9,263 nucleotides of DNA from Gemmatimonadaceae bacterium. Its GTDB lineage: Bacteria > Gemmatimonadota > Gemmatimonadetes > Gemmatimonadales > Gemmatimonadaceae. The DNA lies in contig JACMLI010000469.1 in NCBI GenBank assembly GCA_014379705.1, positions 1-9,263 of the forward strand, written 5' to 3'. Shown here in pieces: positions 1-6,563 of this stretch. Each line of letters begins with the position of its first letter. Position 1 is the first letter of the stretch. The notes below the pieces were generated by a model. It did not search any database. It was not told the origin of the DNA and saw only the letters and a list, made by a program, of their open reading frames with translations. Position numbers and translations under genes: made by a program.

Positions 1-804
1 GACGCCGAGCAACGCCACCGCGTTCGTCGACGAGCTCTTGCCCAATGCGTTTACGCAGAGTGCGGCACTGAACCAGAAGAGGCAATACAGGGCGACGACG
101 AGCACCCAGAGTCCGAGGCGCGCTGCGGCGCCGGCTGCGAACAACCCGCCACCAGAGAGAACCGCTCCCACAAGGAGGAGCGCCACCGCGAGACCCAGTA
201 CCACACCAACGCGTGTCAACAATTTGACCGCGATCACGCGGCGCGCATCGACCGGTTGCGACAATACGAGGTCCAACGTGCCTTGCTCGCGCTCCGCCGA
301 CACGATGTTGTAGCTCAACGCGAGAATGAGGAGCGGCAGGAGATAGATCACGACGAAGGCCAGGTCGAAACGCCCGGCCAACAGGTTCACCGGATTTTCG
401 ATCTCGTCATTGACGATGAACGTCTGCTTCGTGCGCGTCGAGACCCGCGTGTAGTAGGGATACAGGTCGCTCTGCCCCACGGCGAACGCTGCGAGCGACG
501 CCGGCGGAAGCACCGCGTATCGCGTTCCCAGCGTGCCACCCGCATTCGACGGTATCGCTGGATTCGTCCACGGCTTGATCCCAGTGGAGTCTCCAGCCGA
601 GAGTCGCGCAATCGTCGCCTGGTGCGCTTGTACACGCCCGCGCTCTTCGTCCTGCACGCTGGCGATCGTCTGCTGTTGAAAGCGCACCCATTGCGCGCCG
701 TTGTAAAGCGCATACCCCACGATGGCCGTGAGCACAACGGTCAACGTCCGGAGCGTGGCGTCGGCGCGGAGCAGGCGCCATTCGAATGCGGCGAGTCGAA
801 GCAT
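1..804 (-). CDS. ABC-2 / DUF3526-type transporter permease, second subunit (C-terminus cut off by window edge)
   Basis: Reading down from the ATG at 804, the frame stays open for 268 codons to the left edge, so the C-terminal part lies outside. The protein begins MLRLAAFEWRLLRAD. A first membrane span lies at about residues 20-36, followed by a long polar, presumably extracytoplasmic stretch (about 40-145), then spans at about 147-167, 195-217 and 230-250. Between the second and third spans is ERERGTL-like text (EREQGTLDLVLSQPV, residues 171-185), the cytoplasmic coupling segment of ABC-2 permeases that contacts the ATPase. The long loop between spans 1 and 2 is typical of DUF3526-containing permeases. 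The ATG is one base after the TGA of the preceding permease, so the two are very likely translationally coupled and form a heterodimer with the ATPase at 2261-3043. No strong ribosome-binding site is visible. The family is secure; the substrate is unknown. Confidence 0.88.
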   Translation of the reverse strand, partial: MLRLAAFEWRLLRADATLRTLTVVLTAIVGYALYNGAQWVRFQQQTIASVQDEERGRVQAHQATIARLSAGDSTGIKPWTNPAIPSNAGGTLGTRYAVLPPASLAAFAVGQSDLYPYYTRVSTRTKQTFIVNDEIENPVNLLAGRFDLAFVVIYLLPLLILALSYNIVSAEREQGTLDLVLSQPVDARRVIAVKLLTRVGVVLGLAVALLLVGAVLSGGGLFAAGAAARLGLWVLVVALYCLFWFSAALCVNALGKSSSTNAVALLGV

Positions 805-805
805 G

Positions 806-2221
806 TCAGTCGAGGTTGAGCTTGCGGGTCCGCACCACCGAGACGAGCCCGATCACAACCCACGCCAACAGCAGCCAGAGACTCGGGAGCTGCATGCCCA
901 TCGAGAGCACGAGGGGGGGCTGCTCGTACGTGAACGGAGGGACCTCCTTCCAGAGCGATGGATCGGCCTTGTAGGAGAAGTCCCCGCTCCGTGAGTTTTC
1001 GGCCATGCTGCCATTCATCTTCTTGATGAGCATGCGGCGGTAGGCCTCGGAGGCGTCGGCAAAGGCCCGGTGGTGCTCGACATCCGTGCCGGCGAGCCCC
1101 ATGGATAGCGCCCGGACAGCGAGCAACGGGGCGACCACGGCCCCGAGTTGGTGCACGATATTCTGGCGGCGATATGCGGAATACAGCGCACCGTAGTGAC
1201 GATCGAACACGATGTTCCCATCCTCCTCGGCCTGCTGCATCTGCACGGCATCGAAGTTGAACGGCAGGCTGTCCACCGTCGATACGCGGTGTTTCGCGAG
1301 GAGGGTGCGACGGAGCGAGTCGGTGCGAACATCGGGGGAATGGCCGTCGGGACCCTTCTTGAGGTCCGCATCGAGTGCGGTGATGAACTGAAAGGCCGAC
1401 GGTGTCGGTGCAACGCGACGGGCCACGTCGGAGAGGACACGAGGGGCGACGAGAGAGTTCACCGCCCAGAAGGCAAGAAGCACGAGCAAGGCGACCCTCG
1501 ACGAGCGCGCACGAGCCGAGACCACGAGCGACACCGCGATGAACACCACGAAGTAGGCCAGGTACGTGAGCGCCATGAGGCCGATCCGCGGCATTTCGAC
1601 GGCAAACGCGCCTTCGCTGGCGGCGAGCGCCAGCGCCATCACCCCCAGGATCGTCGCCGGCACAAGGAGCACGCCGAGCCCTGCCGCGACGCCGAGGGCC
1701 TTGCCTCCGGCCAGCACCGACGGCTTGACGCCAAGGCTGACAAGCTGACGGAGCGTGCCCAGCTCGCGTTCCCCGGCAAACGCAGGAAAAGCGAGCACCA
1801 CGATGAGCAGGGGCAGCAGGATCTGCAGGATGGTCGCCGCCGTCCACTGTCCGAAACGCTGGGTGGCCGTGGCGTCCATCGCGGGCCGGAACTGGAACTC
1901 GTTCTGTTTGTGTGCTTCCAGGTAGGCGGCCACGCCGACATATGGGTCCACGCCTTGCTCGACCAGGGACAGCAGCGTCCGGGGTTTGAACGCCCACACG
2001 CCATAGTGGGCGGCCGAATGCGGGTTTTTTGCCGGCTGGTTGAGCCAGAAGTCGCGCATGGCGGTCTGGGCTCGATCGTGCTGGCCCTTCACGTCGCGAT
2101 AATTCTTCCAGCCCGCGCCCAGGGCGGCCGCGAGCAACGTGATGACAATGGCTGCCGACCAGCGAAAGCGGCCGTCACGGAGCGTATCCGTGAACTCCTT
2201 GGTGGCGATGCGCGCGAGCAT
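806..2221 (-). CDS. ABC-2 / DUF3526-type transporter permease, first subunit
   Basis: 471-residue inner-membrane protein starting MLARIATKEFTDTLRDGRF. Hydrophobic spans are visible at about 22-38, 130-149, 170-200 (perhaps two), 213-235, 242-262, 355-375 and 445-463. Two large polar regions, about 39-128 and 265-355, should lie outside the cytoplasm, plus a third (about 376-440) before the last span; this layout is typical of the ABC-2 permeases annotated as DUF3526. Residues 150-168 (GERELGTLRQLVSLGVKPS) form the ABC-2 coupling segment, matched by EREQGTLDLVLSQPV in the next gene. It sits 39 bases after the ATPase gene and one base before the second permease, giving an ATPase-permease-permease cassette. 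The 39-base leader is C-rich and has no purine Shine-Dalgarno tract, so translation may depend on coupling. Export of a compound is more usual for this family than import, but the substrate is not inferable. Confidence 0.9.
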   Translation of the reverse strand: MLARIATKEFTDTLRDGRFRWSAAIVITLLAAALGAGWKNYRDVKGQHDRAQTAMRDFWLNQPAKNPHSAAHYGVWAFKPRTLLSLVEQGVDPYVGVAAYLEAHKQNEFQFRPAMDATATQRFGQWTAATILQILLPLLIVVLAFPAFAGERELGTLRQLVSLGVKPSVLAGGKALGVAAGLGVLLVPATILGVMALALAASEGAFAVEMPRIGLMALTYLAYFVVFIAVSLVVSARARSSRVALLVLLAFWAVNSLVAPRVLSDVARRVAPTPSAFQFITALDADLKKGPDGHSPDVRTDSLRRTLLAKHRVSTVDSLPFNFDAVQMQQAEEDGNIVFDRHYGALYSAYRRQNIVHQLGAVVAPLLAVRALSMGLAGTDVEHHRAFADASEAYRRMLIKKMNGSMAENSRSGDFSYKADPSLWKEVPPFTYEQPPLVLSMGMQLPSLWLLLAWVVIGLVSVVRTRKLNLD

Positions 2222-2260
2222 GGGTGCGGGCGTGGGTGGTGTGGAAGGCGTGGGGACGTG

Positions 2261-3043
2261 TCAGTCGCGCATGTGGTCGAGATAGATGCGTTCGAGGTCG
2301 GCGTGGCCGATGTCGGCCGTGCTGAGCGTCTGAACGAGAGTCCCATGCTTCATGATCCCGACGCGCGTCCCGGACTCCTTCGCCCGGAACAGGTCGTGCG
2401 TGGCCATCAGGATGGCCGCGCCATGCTCCCGCAGCATGCTGAGCAACTCGGAGAACTCATTGGAGGCCTTGGGATCGAGGCCGGAGGTCGGCTCGTCGAG
2501 CAACAACGCACGCGCGCGCTTGGCAAGGGCAATCGCGATTCCCACCTTTTGCCGCATCCCCTTGGAGTAGCCGCCCACACGCTGCGTGGCCGCATCCACC
2601 TGCAGGCCTGCGCGCGCGAGGTAGCCCAGCAGCTCGTCACGGTCATGCGAACGGCCGGTGGCAAGCGACGCGAAATAGTCGAGGTTCTCGAGACCGGTAA
2701 GGTTCTTGTAGAGCATCACCTGTTCCGGGATGTAAGCAACGTGACGCTTGGTCTCGAGCGGGTGCTCGGTGACGTCGAGTCCGCCGATGGACGCTGTGCC
2801 CGCGGTCGGAGCGACAAAGTTCAGGAACAGGTTGATCGTGGTGGTCTTCCCTGCCCCATTCGCGCCTAACAGGCAGAACACCTCGCCTTCGGGAATCTCG
2901 AGGTCGAGCGCATTCAGGGCCGTGAACGCGCCGAAGCGTTTGGTCAGACCCTTCGCCTCGAGCACGGCAGCTGGTGCGAGGGTTGAGGGGCTCACGGCGG
3001 GCTGAGGCTCGGCACGTGAGGACAACGAGGCGGTGGCCGACAT
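2261..3043 (-). CDS. ABC transporter ATP-binding protein
   Basis: 260-residue cytoplasmic ATPase that powers the two permeases encoded next. All nucleotide-binding motifs are intact: Walker A GANGAGKT (residues 60-67), Q-loop in YIPEQ (Q108), signature YSKGMRQ (159-165), Walker B ALLLDEP (about 179-185) with the D-loop SGLD just after, and the H-loop histidine in MATHD (H216). The sequence resembles the CcmA/NatA-type ATPases paired with ABC-2 permeases. I chose the ATG at 3043, giving MSATASLSSR and a GGAG nine bases upstream. An in-frame GTG at 3103 would add 20 residues unlike this family, and it lies only 34 bases past a candidate regulator site, where a promoter would be expected. About 27 low-complexity residues precede the ABC domain. 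Leucine 59, just before Walker A, uses a TTA codon, very rare here. The gene starts 131 bases after the response regulator. Confidence 0.94.
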   Translation of the reverse strand: MSATASLSSRAEPQPAVSPSTLAPAAVLEAKGLTKRFGAFTALNALDLEIPEGEVFCLLGANGAGKTTTINLFLNFVAPTAGTASIGGLDVTEHPLETKRHVAYIPEQVMLYKNLTGLENLDYFASLATGRSHDRDELLGYLARAGLQVDAATQRVGGYSKGMRQKVGIAIALAKRARALLLDEPTSGLDPKASNEFSELLSMLREHGAAILMATHDLFRAKESGTRVGIMKHGTLVQTLSTADIGHADLERIYLDHMRD

Positions 3044-3174
3044 CGAGGAGCGCTCCGGACTGTCAGTGGGAATGCCAGCATACCGCTGACCCACCAACCT
3101 CACCGCCCCTTATCGAGTGAATGGCACCGCGGGACCGACCAACGGTTATCCGCCACGCACGGGCGGCCGCACCG
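3044..3174 (-). other. Intergenic leader of the ABC transporter genes
   Basis: 131 bases between the response-regulator stop and the chosen ATPase start, the longest gap between genes in this series. It holds the candidate LytTR direct-repeat site at 3138-3167. I see no hairpin followed by a T-run on the minus strand, so read-through from the regulator gene is possible. A GATAAG at 3114-3109 is the closest thing to a -10 element, but there is no matching -35. Confidence 0.5.
3138..3167 (-). promoter_or_regulatory. Candidate LytTR response-regulator binding site, upstream of the ABC transporter genes
   Basis: On the minus strand GCCGCCCGT (3167-3159) and ACCGTTGGT (3146-3138) are separated by exactly 12 bases. 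LytTR-domain regulators are known to bind two imperfect direct repeats of the form [TA][AC][CA]GTTN[AG][TG] spaced 12-13 bp. The second repeat matches all eight constrained positions; the first matches five. The first repeat is weak alone, but it matches its counterpart at 8946-8954 in 7 of 9 bases, and the second repeat matches its counterpart in 7 of 9. The site lies just past the stop of the LytTR gene itself and ends 94 bases before the ATPase ATG. It is not experimentally supported. Confidence 0.42.
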
Positions 3175-3957
3175 TCAGAGGCGAAGCAGCTCGTCGCGCA
3201 GCACGCGGGCGCGGAGGCGACTGACCGGCAGCTGCAGGTTGTTCCGCAGGCTCACGACGTACGTGCCGCCTGGCATTGGGCTGATACGATGGATCATGTC
3301 CACGTTCGCCAGCGTCCCGCGCGAGAGGCGCACGAACTTCGACGGATCGAGCCGTGCCTCGAGATTCTTGAGGCGATAGGTGATCGTGAAGCGCTCCCCC
3401 TGGATCATGTTGAGGTGCAGCAATTCGCCGTCGGCAACGATCGCCGCGATCTGCTCGACGGGGAGGATGATGATGTCATCGCGCTTTCGCACGGGGATGC
3501 GGCGCAGGAACTTCTGCGGCGAGTCGAGGTGTACGTCTTCGGCGACGGCCTTGAGTCGAGCCGCTTCCGCAGGCTGGAAGTCGGCGTGCTCGAGTCGCTC
3601 GAGTGCCCGATTGAGTGCCAGTCGCAAACGCACGGGATCCACCGGCTTGAGCAGGTAGTCGATGGCGGCGAGCTCAAACGCCTGTACCGCATACTCATCG
3701 TACGCAGTAATGAAAGCGATGAGCGGCATCTGCTCCCGGCGAAGCATGCGCACGACACCAAGGCCGTCGAGTTCCGGCATCTGGAGGTCGAGCAACGCGA
3801 GGTCCGGGCGCTCACGCTGGATGACTTCCACGGCCTCCGTGCCACTGCTCGCTTCCCCGACGACGTGGATGTCCGGCTGCGACGCCAGCATCGTCATGAG
3901 AAACGCGCGCGCCGGACGCTCATCGTCGGCGACGACGACTCGCAACTTCGCGTCCAT
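3175..3957 (-). CDS. LytTR-family response regulator (REC + LytTR DNA-binding domain)
   Basis: 260-residue cytoplasmic transcription regulator. An N-terminal receiver domain (residues about 5-120) carries the acidic pair D11-D12 (VVVADDERPA), the phosphoacceptor D57 (LLDLQMPELDG), T84 (FITAYDEYA) and K104 (LLKPVD); all are present, so it should be phosphorylatable. After a linker, a LytTR DNA-binding domain (about 150-255) contains the typical runs IAAIVADGELLHL, FVRLSRGTLANVDMI and LPVSRLR. Its partner is the kinase encoded immediately upstream. The start is uncertain. An in-frame GTG at 4053 overlaps the kinase TGA as GTGA and would add 32 residues; an ATG at 4020 is a third choice. I prefer 3957 because the receiver fold begins directly after it and the extra segment has looser third-position G+C and no family character. 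None of the three has a good Shine-Dalgarno. Two candidate LytTR sites flank the series it belongs to. Confidence 0.93.
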   Translation of the reverse strand: MDAKLRVVVADDERPARAFLMTMLASQPDIHVVGEASSGTEAVEVIQRERPDLALLDLQMPELDGLGVVRMLRREQMPLIAFITAYDEYAVQAFELAAIDYLLKPVDPVRLRLALNRALERLEHADFQPAEAARLKAVAEDVHLDSPQKFLRRIPVRKRDDIIILPVEQIAAIVADGELLHLNMIQGERFTITYRLKNLEARLDPSKFVRLSRGTLANVDMIHRISPMPGGTYVVSLRNNLQLPVSRLRARVLRDELLRL

Positions 3958-4049
3958 GTGCTCTGGACGTGCTGTCAAGCGCTCGGGGGACGGCGCGTGG
4001 CCGACAGGTCGCTGAGGCATTCGTGAGGTGTGGAGAGCGATCGTGGGTG

Positions 4050-5999
4050 TCACCCGGCGGTCCGAAACTCGCGGTCGTCGGTCATCGTACCCAGCTCGTC
4101 AGCCTGTCCCGGCTCCAGCGGAAGTGAAATGGTCGCGGTCGTGCCCCGGTCCGGAGCTCCGACGATGGCGAAGTGGGCGCCCGCGCCGTACAGGCGGTCG
4201 AGCCGGCGCTCGATGCTCATGAGTCCCATGCCCTCGCCGGGCGCGCCAACGCTGGGACTTCCGAGCCCTGCTCCCGTGTCGGCCACCTTGATTTCGAGGC
4301 TCGACGCGGTAGTCCGCACACCTCGCACCACGCGGGCCGTCACGGTAATCGTCCCTCCGCGACGGAGCGGCGTGATCCCGTGCTTCACCGCGTTCTCCAC
4401 GAGGGGTTGCAGGAGGAGGGGCGGGATGCGCACGCCACGCAGCGCCTCGGGCACGTCGATGGTGACGGTCAATCGCTCCTGGAAGCGCTCGCGCTCGATG
4501 GCAAGGTACGCCTCGATGATGTCCAGCTCTTCGCCGAGGGTGACGGCATCGCCCGCCGGCCCACGAAGCACGGCCCGCAGCAGCTCCGTGAGTCGATACA
4601 GCGTGCCCAACGCGCGCTCGGGGGCGGCTTGCATCAGGTAGCCGAGTGTCGTCAACGCGTTGAACAGGAAATGTGGATTCAGCTGCGCACGCAGGGCGCG
4701 CAACTCCGACTCGGCGGCGAGCTGCGTGATCTCGCGCTCCCGCAGGTCCCGCTCGAAGCGCTCGCGCGACACCCGCAGGACATCGATGCGACGGCCGAGA
4801 ACCGTGGCAATCGCCTCGAGCAGGGTGACCTCGTCCGAGAGGAGGCGCCGCCCGGCGGGGAGCGGGCCGATAGACAGGACCAGCGACGGAGGCTCGTTGG
4901 TCGGCACGAGCACCTGCGCCTCGTCACGGCGGCCCGACGGCAGGTCGACGCGCGCGTGGGCAGGCAACGCGTCGTTGGTCATCCGCCAGCGCCCGCGCTG
5001 CACGGCCATCCCGAACGCCGCTGCGACGATGCGTGAGGCCTCCTCCGCCGCTTCCTCCTCTGTCTCCGCACGCGACGTCGCAAACGCTACATCACGGCGA
5101 AGCGCGGCGTAGTCGCCTCGACGAAGGATCACGCTGTCGACGAAATGACTCGTTGCCCGGTAGATCACGGGGTACGCCAGCGCCGTGCCCACCCAGAGCG
5201 CGATGTGTCCCGCGGTCGCCAGCAGCGACTCACCGTTCCCCTCCTGCAACGTCGACATCAGCGGTGTGGCAACGGTCACATGCAGGACGACCGCGATTGC
5301 AACGAGCACGCTGACCGAGATTGCCCGCCGAAGAAACAAGTCGGCAAACGCGAACCGATAATCCTGGTACAGGATCACCAGCACCAGCGGAATGGAGGCG
5401 TGGTGTCCGACAAGTGCGACGAACCACGAATCGGGCTGCGCGACATCATGACTCAGATGGAGCGCCGAGGCGGCGAAGGCGGCGAGAGCCACCATCGTCA
5501 CGCTGCGCCCGCGCGCGGCGTCGCGCCCGATGCCCATGGCGACCAGCGCGACCAGCGCGAGGTAGCCCACCGTGAGCGTGAGCAGTGCTGTTCGCGACGG
5601 CAGCGAGGCGTCGCCACCACCCACAATGAAGAAGACCGCCGCGGCCGCACTCAGGGCGTACGCAAGCAGCACTGGTCCCTGGCGCCACCCCCGCGCCCCC
5701 GCCATCGCCGAGTGCACGACGACGGCGGGGAGAAAACCGAGCGCGGCGAACGCCACAGCGACGAGTCGCGGCGGGGGCTGCGCTATCCCGAAGTCACGCA
5801 ACCCGTAGATCACGAGACCGCCGAGGTTCCACACCAAACCCAGCAAGGCAGCGCTGAGTGGTAGCGAAGTGACCGATGCGCCCCGTTCTCGCGCCGAGGA
5901 CGCATCCCGAGACGTCATCGCCACGAGCATCGCGTACAGCACAGTCCCCGTGCCGAATCCGGCCAGGTGGATCAGCGACGTGAGATGCGGACTGGCCAC
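4050..5999 (-). CDS. Membrane sensor histidine kinase, LytS/His_kinase type
   Basis: 649-residue inner-membrane kinase. Residues 1 to about 285 carry roughly eight hydrophobic spans (near 8-28, 46-66, 78-98, 108-127, 136-157, 165-182, 200-213, 226-246 and 262-281; some are marginal), so the sensor is in the membrane, with no large periplasmic domain. Residues about 295-410 look like a divergent GAF-like cytoplasmic domain, and 410-436 is a charged helix likely to be coiled coil. The catalytic part is intact: AQLNPHFLFN with phospho-accepting H443, the N box PLVENAVKHG (N536), the G1 box DTGAGLG (574-580) and a second glycine loop GEGMGLMSI (588-596). This H-box is the mark of kinases that partner LytTR regulators. 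The start is GTG at 5999 with only a weak GAGAA upstream. The TGA overlaps a possible GTG start of the regulator. The ligand is unknown; proximity to a receptor gene suggests a related signal. Confidence 0.93.
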   Translation of the reverse strand: MASPHLTSLIHLAGFGTGTVLYAMLVAMTSRDASSARERGASVTSLPLSAALLGLVWNLGGLVIYGLRDFGIAQPPPRLVAVAFAALGFLPAVVVHSAMAGARGWRQGPVLLAYALSAAAAVFFIVGGGDASLPSRTALLTLTVGYLALVALVAMGIGRDAARGRSVTMVALAAFAASALHLSHDVAQPDSWFVALVGHHASIPLVLVILYQDYRFAFADLFLRRAISVSVLVAIAVVLHVTVATPLMSTLQEGNGESLLATAGHIALWVGTALAYPVIYRATSHFVDSVILRRGDYAALRRDVAFATSRAETEEEAAEEASRIVAAAFGMAVQRGRWRMTNDALPAHARVDLPSGRRDEAQVLVPTNEPPSLVLSIGPLPAGRRLLSDEVTLLEAIATVLGRRIDVLRVSRERFERDLREREITQLAAESELRALRAQLNPHFLFNALTTLGYLMQAAPERALGTLYRLTELLRAVLRGPAGDAVTLGEELDIIEAYLAIERERFQERLTVTIDVPEALRGVRIPPLLLQPLVENAVKHGITPLRRGGTITVTARVVRGVRTTASSLEIKVADTGAGLGSPSVGAPGEGMGLMSIERRLDRLYGAGAHFAIVGAPDRGTTATISLPLEPGQADELGTMTDDREFRTAG

Positions 6000-6065
6000 G
6001 TGAATTTTTTCTCGATGAGGCGGGGGAGCGGCTGGCGAAAGCTAGTTCGGCGCGGTCGCCCCGGC
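6000..6065 (-). other. Short spacer between lipoprotein and kinase genes
   Basis: 66 bases containing an A-rich tract on the minus strand (6012-6004) just before the kinase GTG. The half-matching bases GCCGAA and TTCGCC do not make a convincing hairpin and are not followed by a T-run, so I do not call a terminator. Co-transcription of the kinase with the receptor and lipoprotein genes is therefore plausible. Confidence 0.4.
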
Positions 6066-6527
6066 CTACTGCACCCGGATCGTCACCGTATATGGCCCGA
6101 AATCTTCGTGCTGCTCAGCCTTGTGAAAGAGGGCCACCCTTGCCGTCGTCGTCTGGTTGGACGCGAGCCCTGTGGTGACGAGCGTGCCGCCAAACGCTCC
6201 CGTCGGCGTGAACGCCAGGTTGGCCGGCGTCGTCGGGGTTATGCGGAGGTCAAATTCGGCAGAGGTCACCAGCGACTCGACGCTGCCATTCGCCTTCTTC
6301 CAGACGGCCGCCACGGTAGACGTCCCGGCAGGAACGGTCAGCGATCCCGACGCCGCACCGGTGGTCTTGTCGACGGTAATCGAATTGGCACCCACGGTGA
6401 TAGTCACCGTCTGCACTTCGGGCTCAGCTTCGGGCTCGGTGGGATCGTCCGAACACGCAGTGACCGCCAACGTTGCGGTCAGGAGGAGAGGCGCGGCGAG
6501 GCGACGGAAGGCTAGCGCGTTGAGCAT
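6066..6527 (-). CDS. Small lipoprotein, probable partner of the adjacent TonB-dependent receptor
   Basis: 153 residues beginning MLNALAFRRLAAPLLLTATL and leading into a lipobox VTAC with C25, so it should be lipidated and anchored in the envelope. Residues 26-38 are an acidic, proline-rich tether. The rest is Thr/Val/Ala-rich alternating sequence that looks like a small all-beta domain, with FDLRITP at 92-98. Near the end, ALFHKAEQHEDFGPY (132-146) packs H135, E138, H140, E141 and D142, a plausible metal-ligand cluster. The gene follows the receptor by 36 bases and has the best ribosome-binding site in the window (AAGGAG, 6542-6537). Small lipoproteins with His/Glu-rich tails beside ZnuD-like receptors are a recurring arrangement as far as I recall, but I cannot name a family here. 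A metal-related role is an inference. Confidence 0.85.
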   Translation of the reverse strand: MLNALAFRRLAAPLLLTATLAVTACSDDPTEPEAEPEVQTVTITVGANSITVDKTTGAASGSLTVPAGTSTVAAVWKKANGSVESLVTSAEFDLRITPTTPANLAFTPTGAFGGTLVTTGLASNQTTTARVALFHKAEQHEDFGPYTVTIRVQ

Positions 6528-6536
6528 GGGTGAAGC

Positions 6537-6542
6537 TCCTTT
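6537..6542 (-). promoter_or_regulatory. Ribosome-binding site of the lipoprotein gene
   Basis: AAGGAG on the minus strand, nine bases before the ATG at 6527. It is the only clear Shine-Dalgarno tract in front of a gene here and fixes that start, in contrast to the C-rich leaders of the receptor and first permease genes. Confidence 0.7.
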
Positions 6543-6563
6543 CGGGGTGCGGTGGTGGGATGC

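Noticed and set aside
1148..2869. Very long plus-strand open frame (573 codons) opposite the first permease and ATPase genes
   Set aside because: It mirrors the codon structure of two well-recognised minus-strand genes, is Arg/His/Gly-rich with no domain, and crosses their boundary; this is a usual artefact in high-G+C DNA.
3121..4026. Plus-strand open frame of 301 codons opposite the response regulator
   Set aside because: Antisense to a gene with intact REC and LytTR motifs; its product shows no fold-like pattern.
4173..5864. Plus-strand open frames opposite the kinase gene
   Set aside because: Low-complexity Arg/His/Gln-rich translations, antisense to a complete kinase with all catalytic boxes.
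6000..6030. T-run on the plus strand (6004-6012) as a terminator
   Set aside because: No stable hairpin precedes it, and on the transcribed strand it is an A-run directly before the kinase start.
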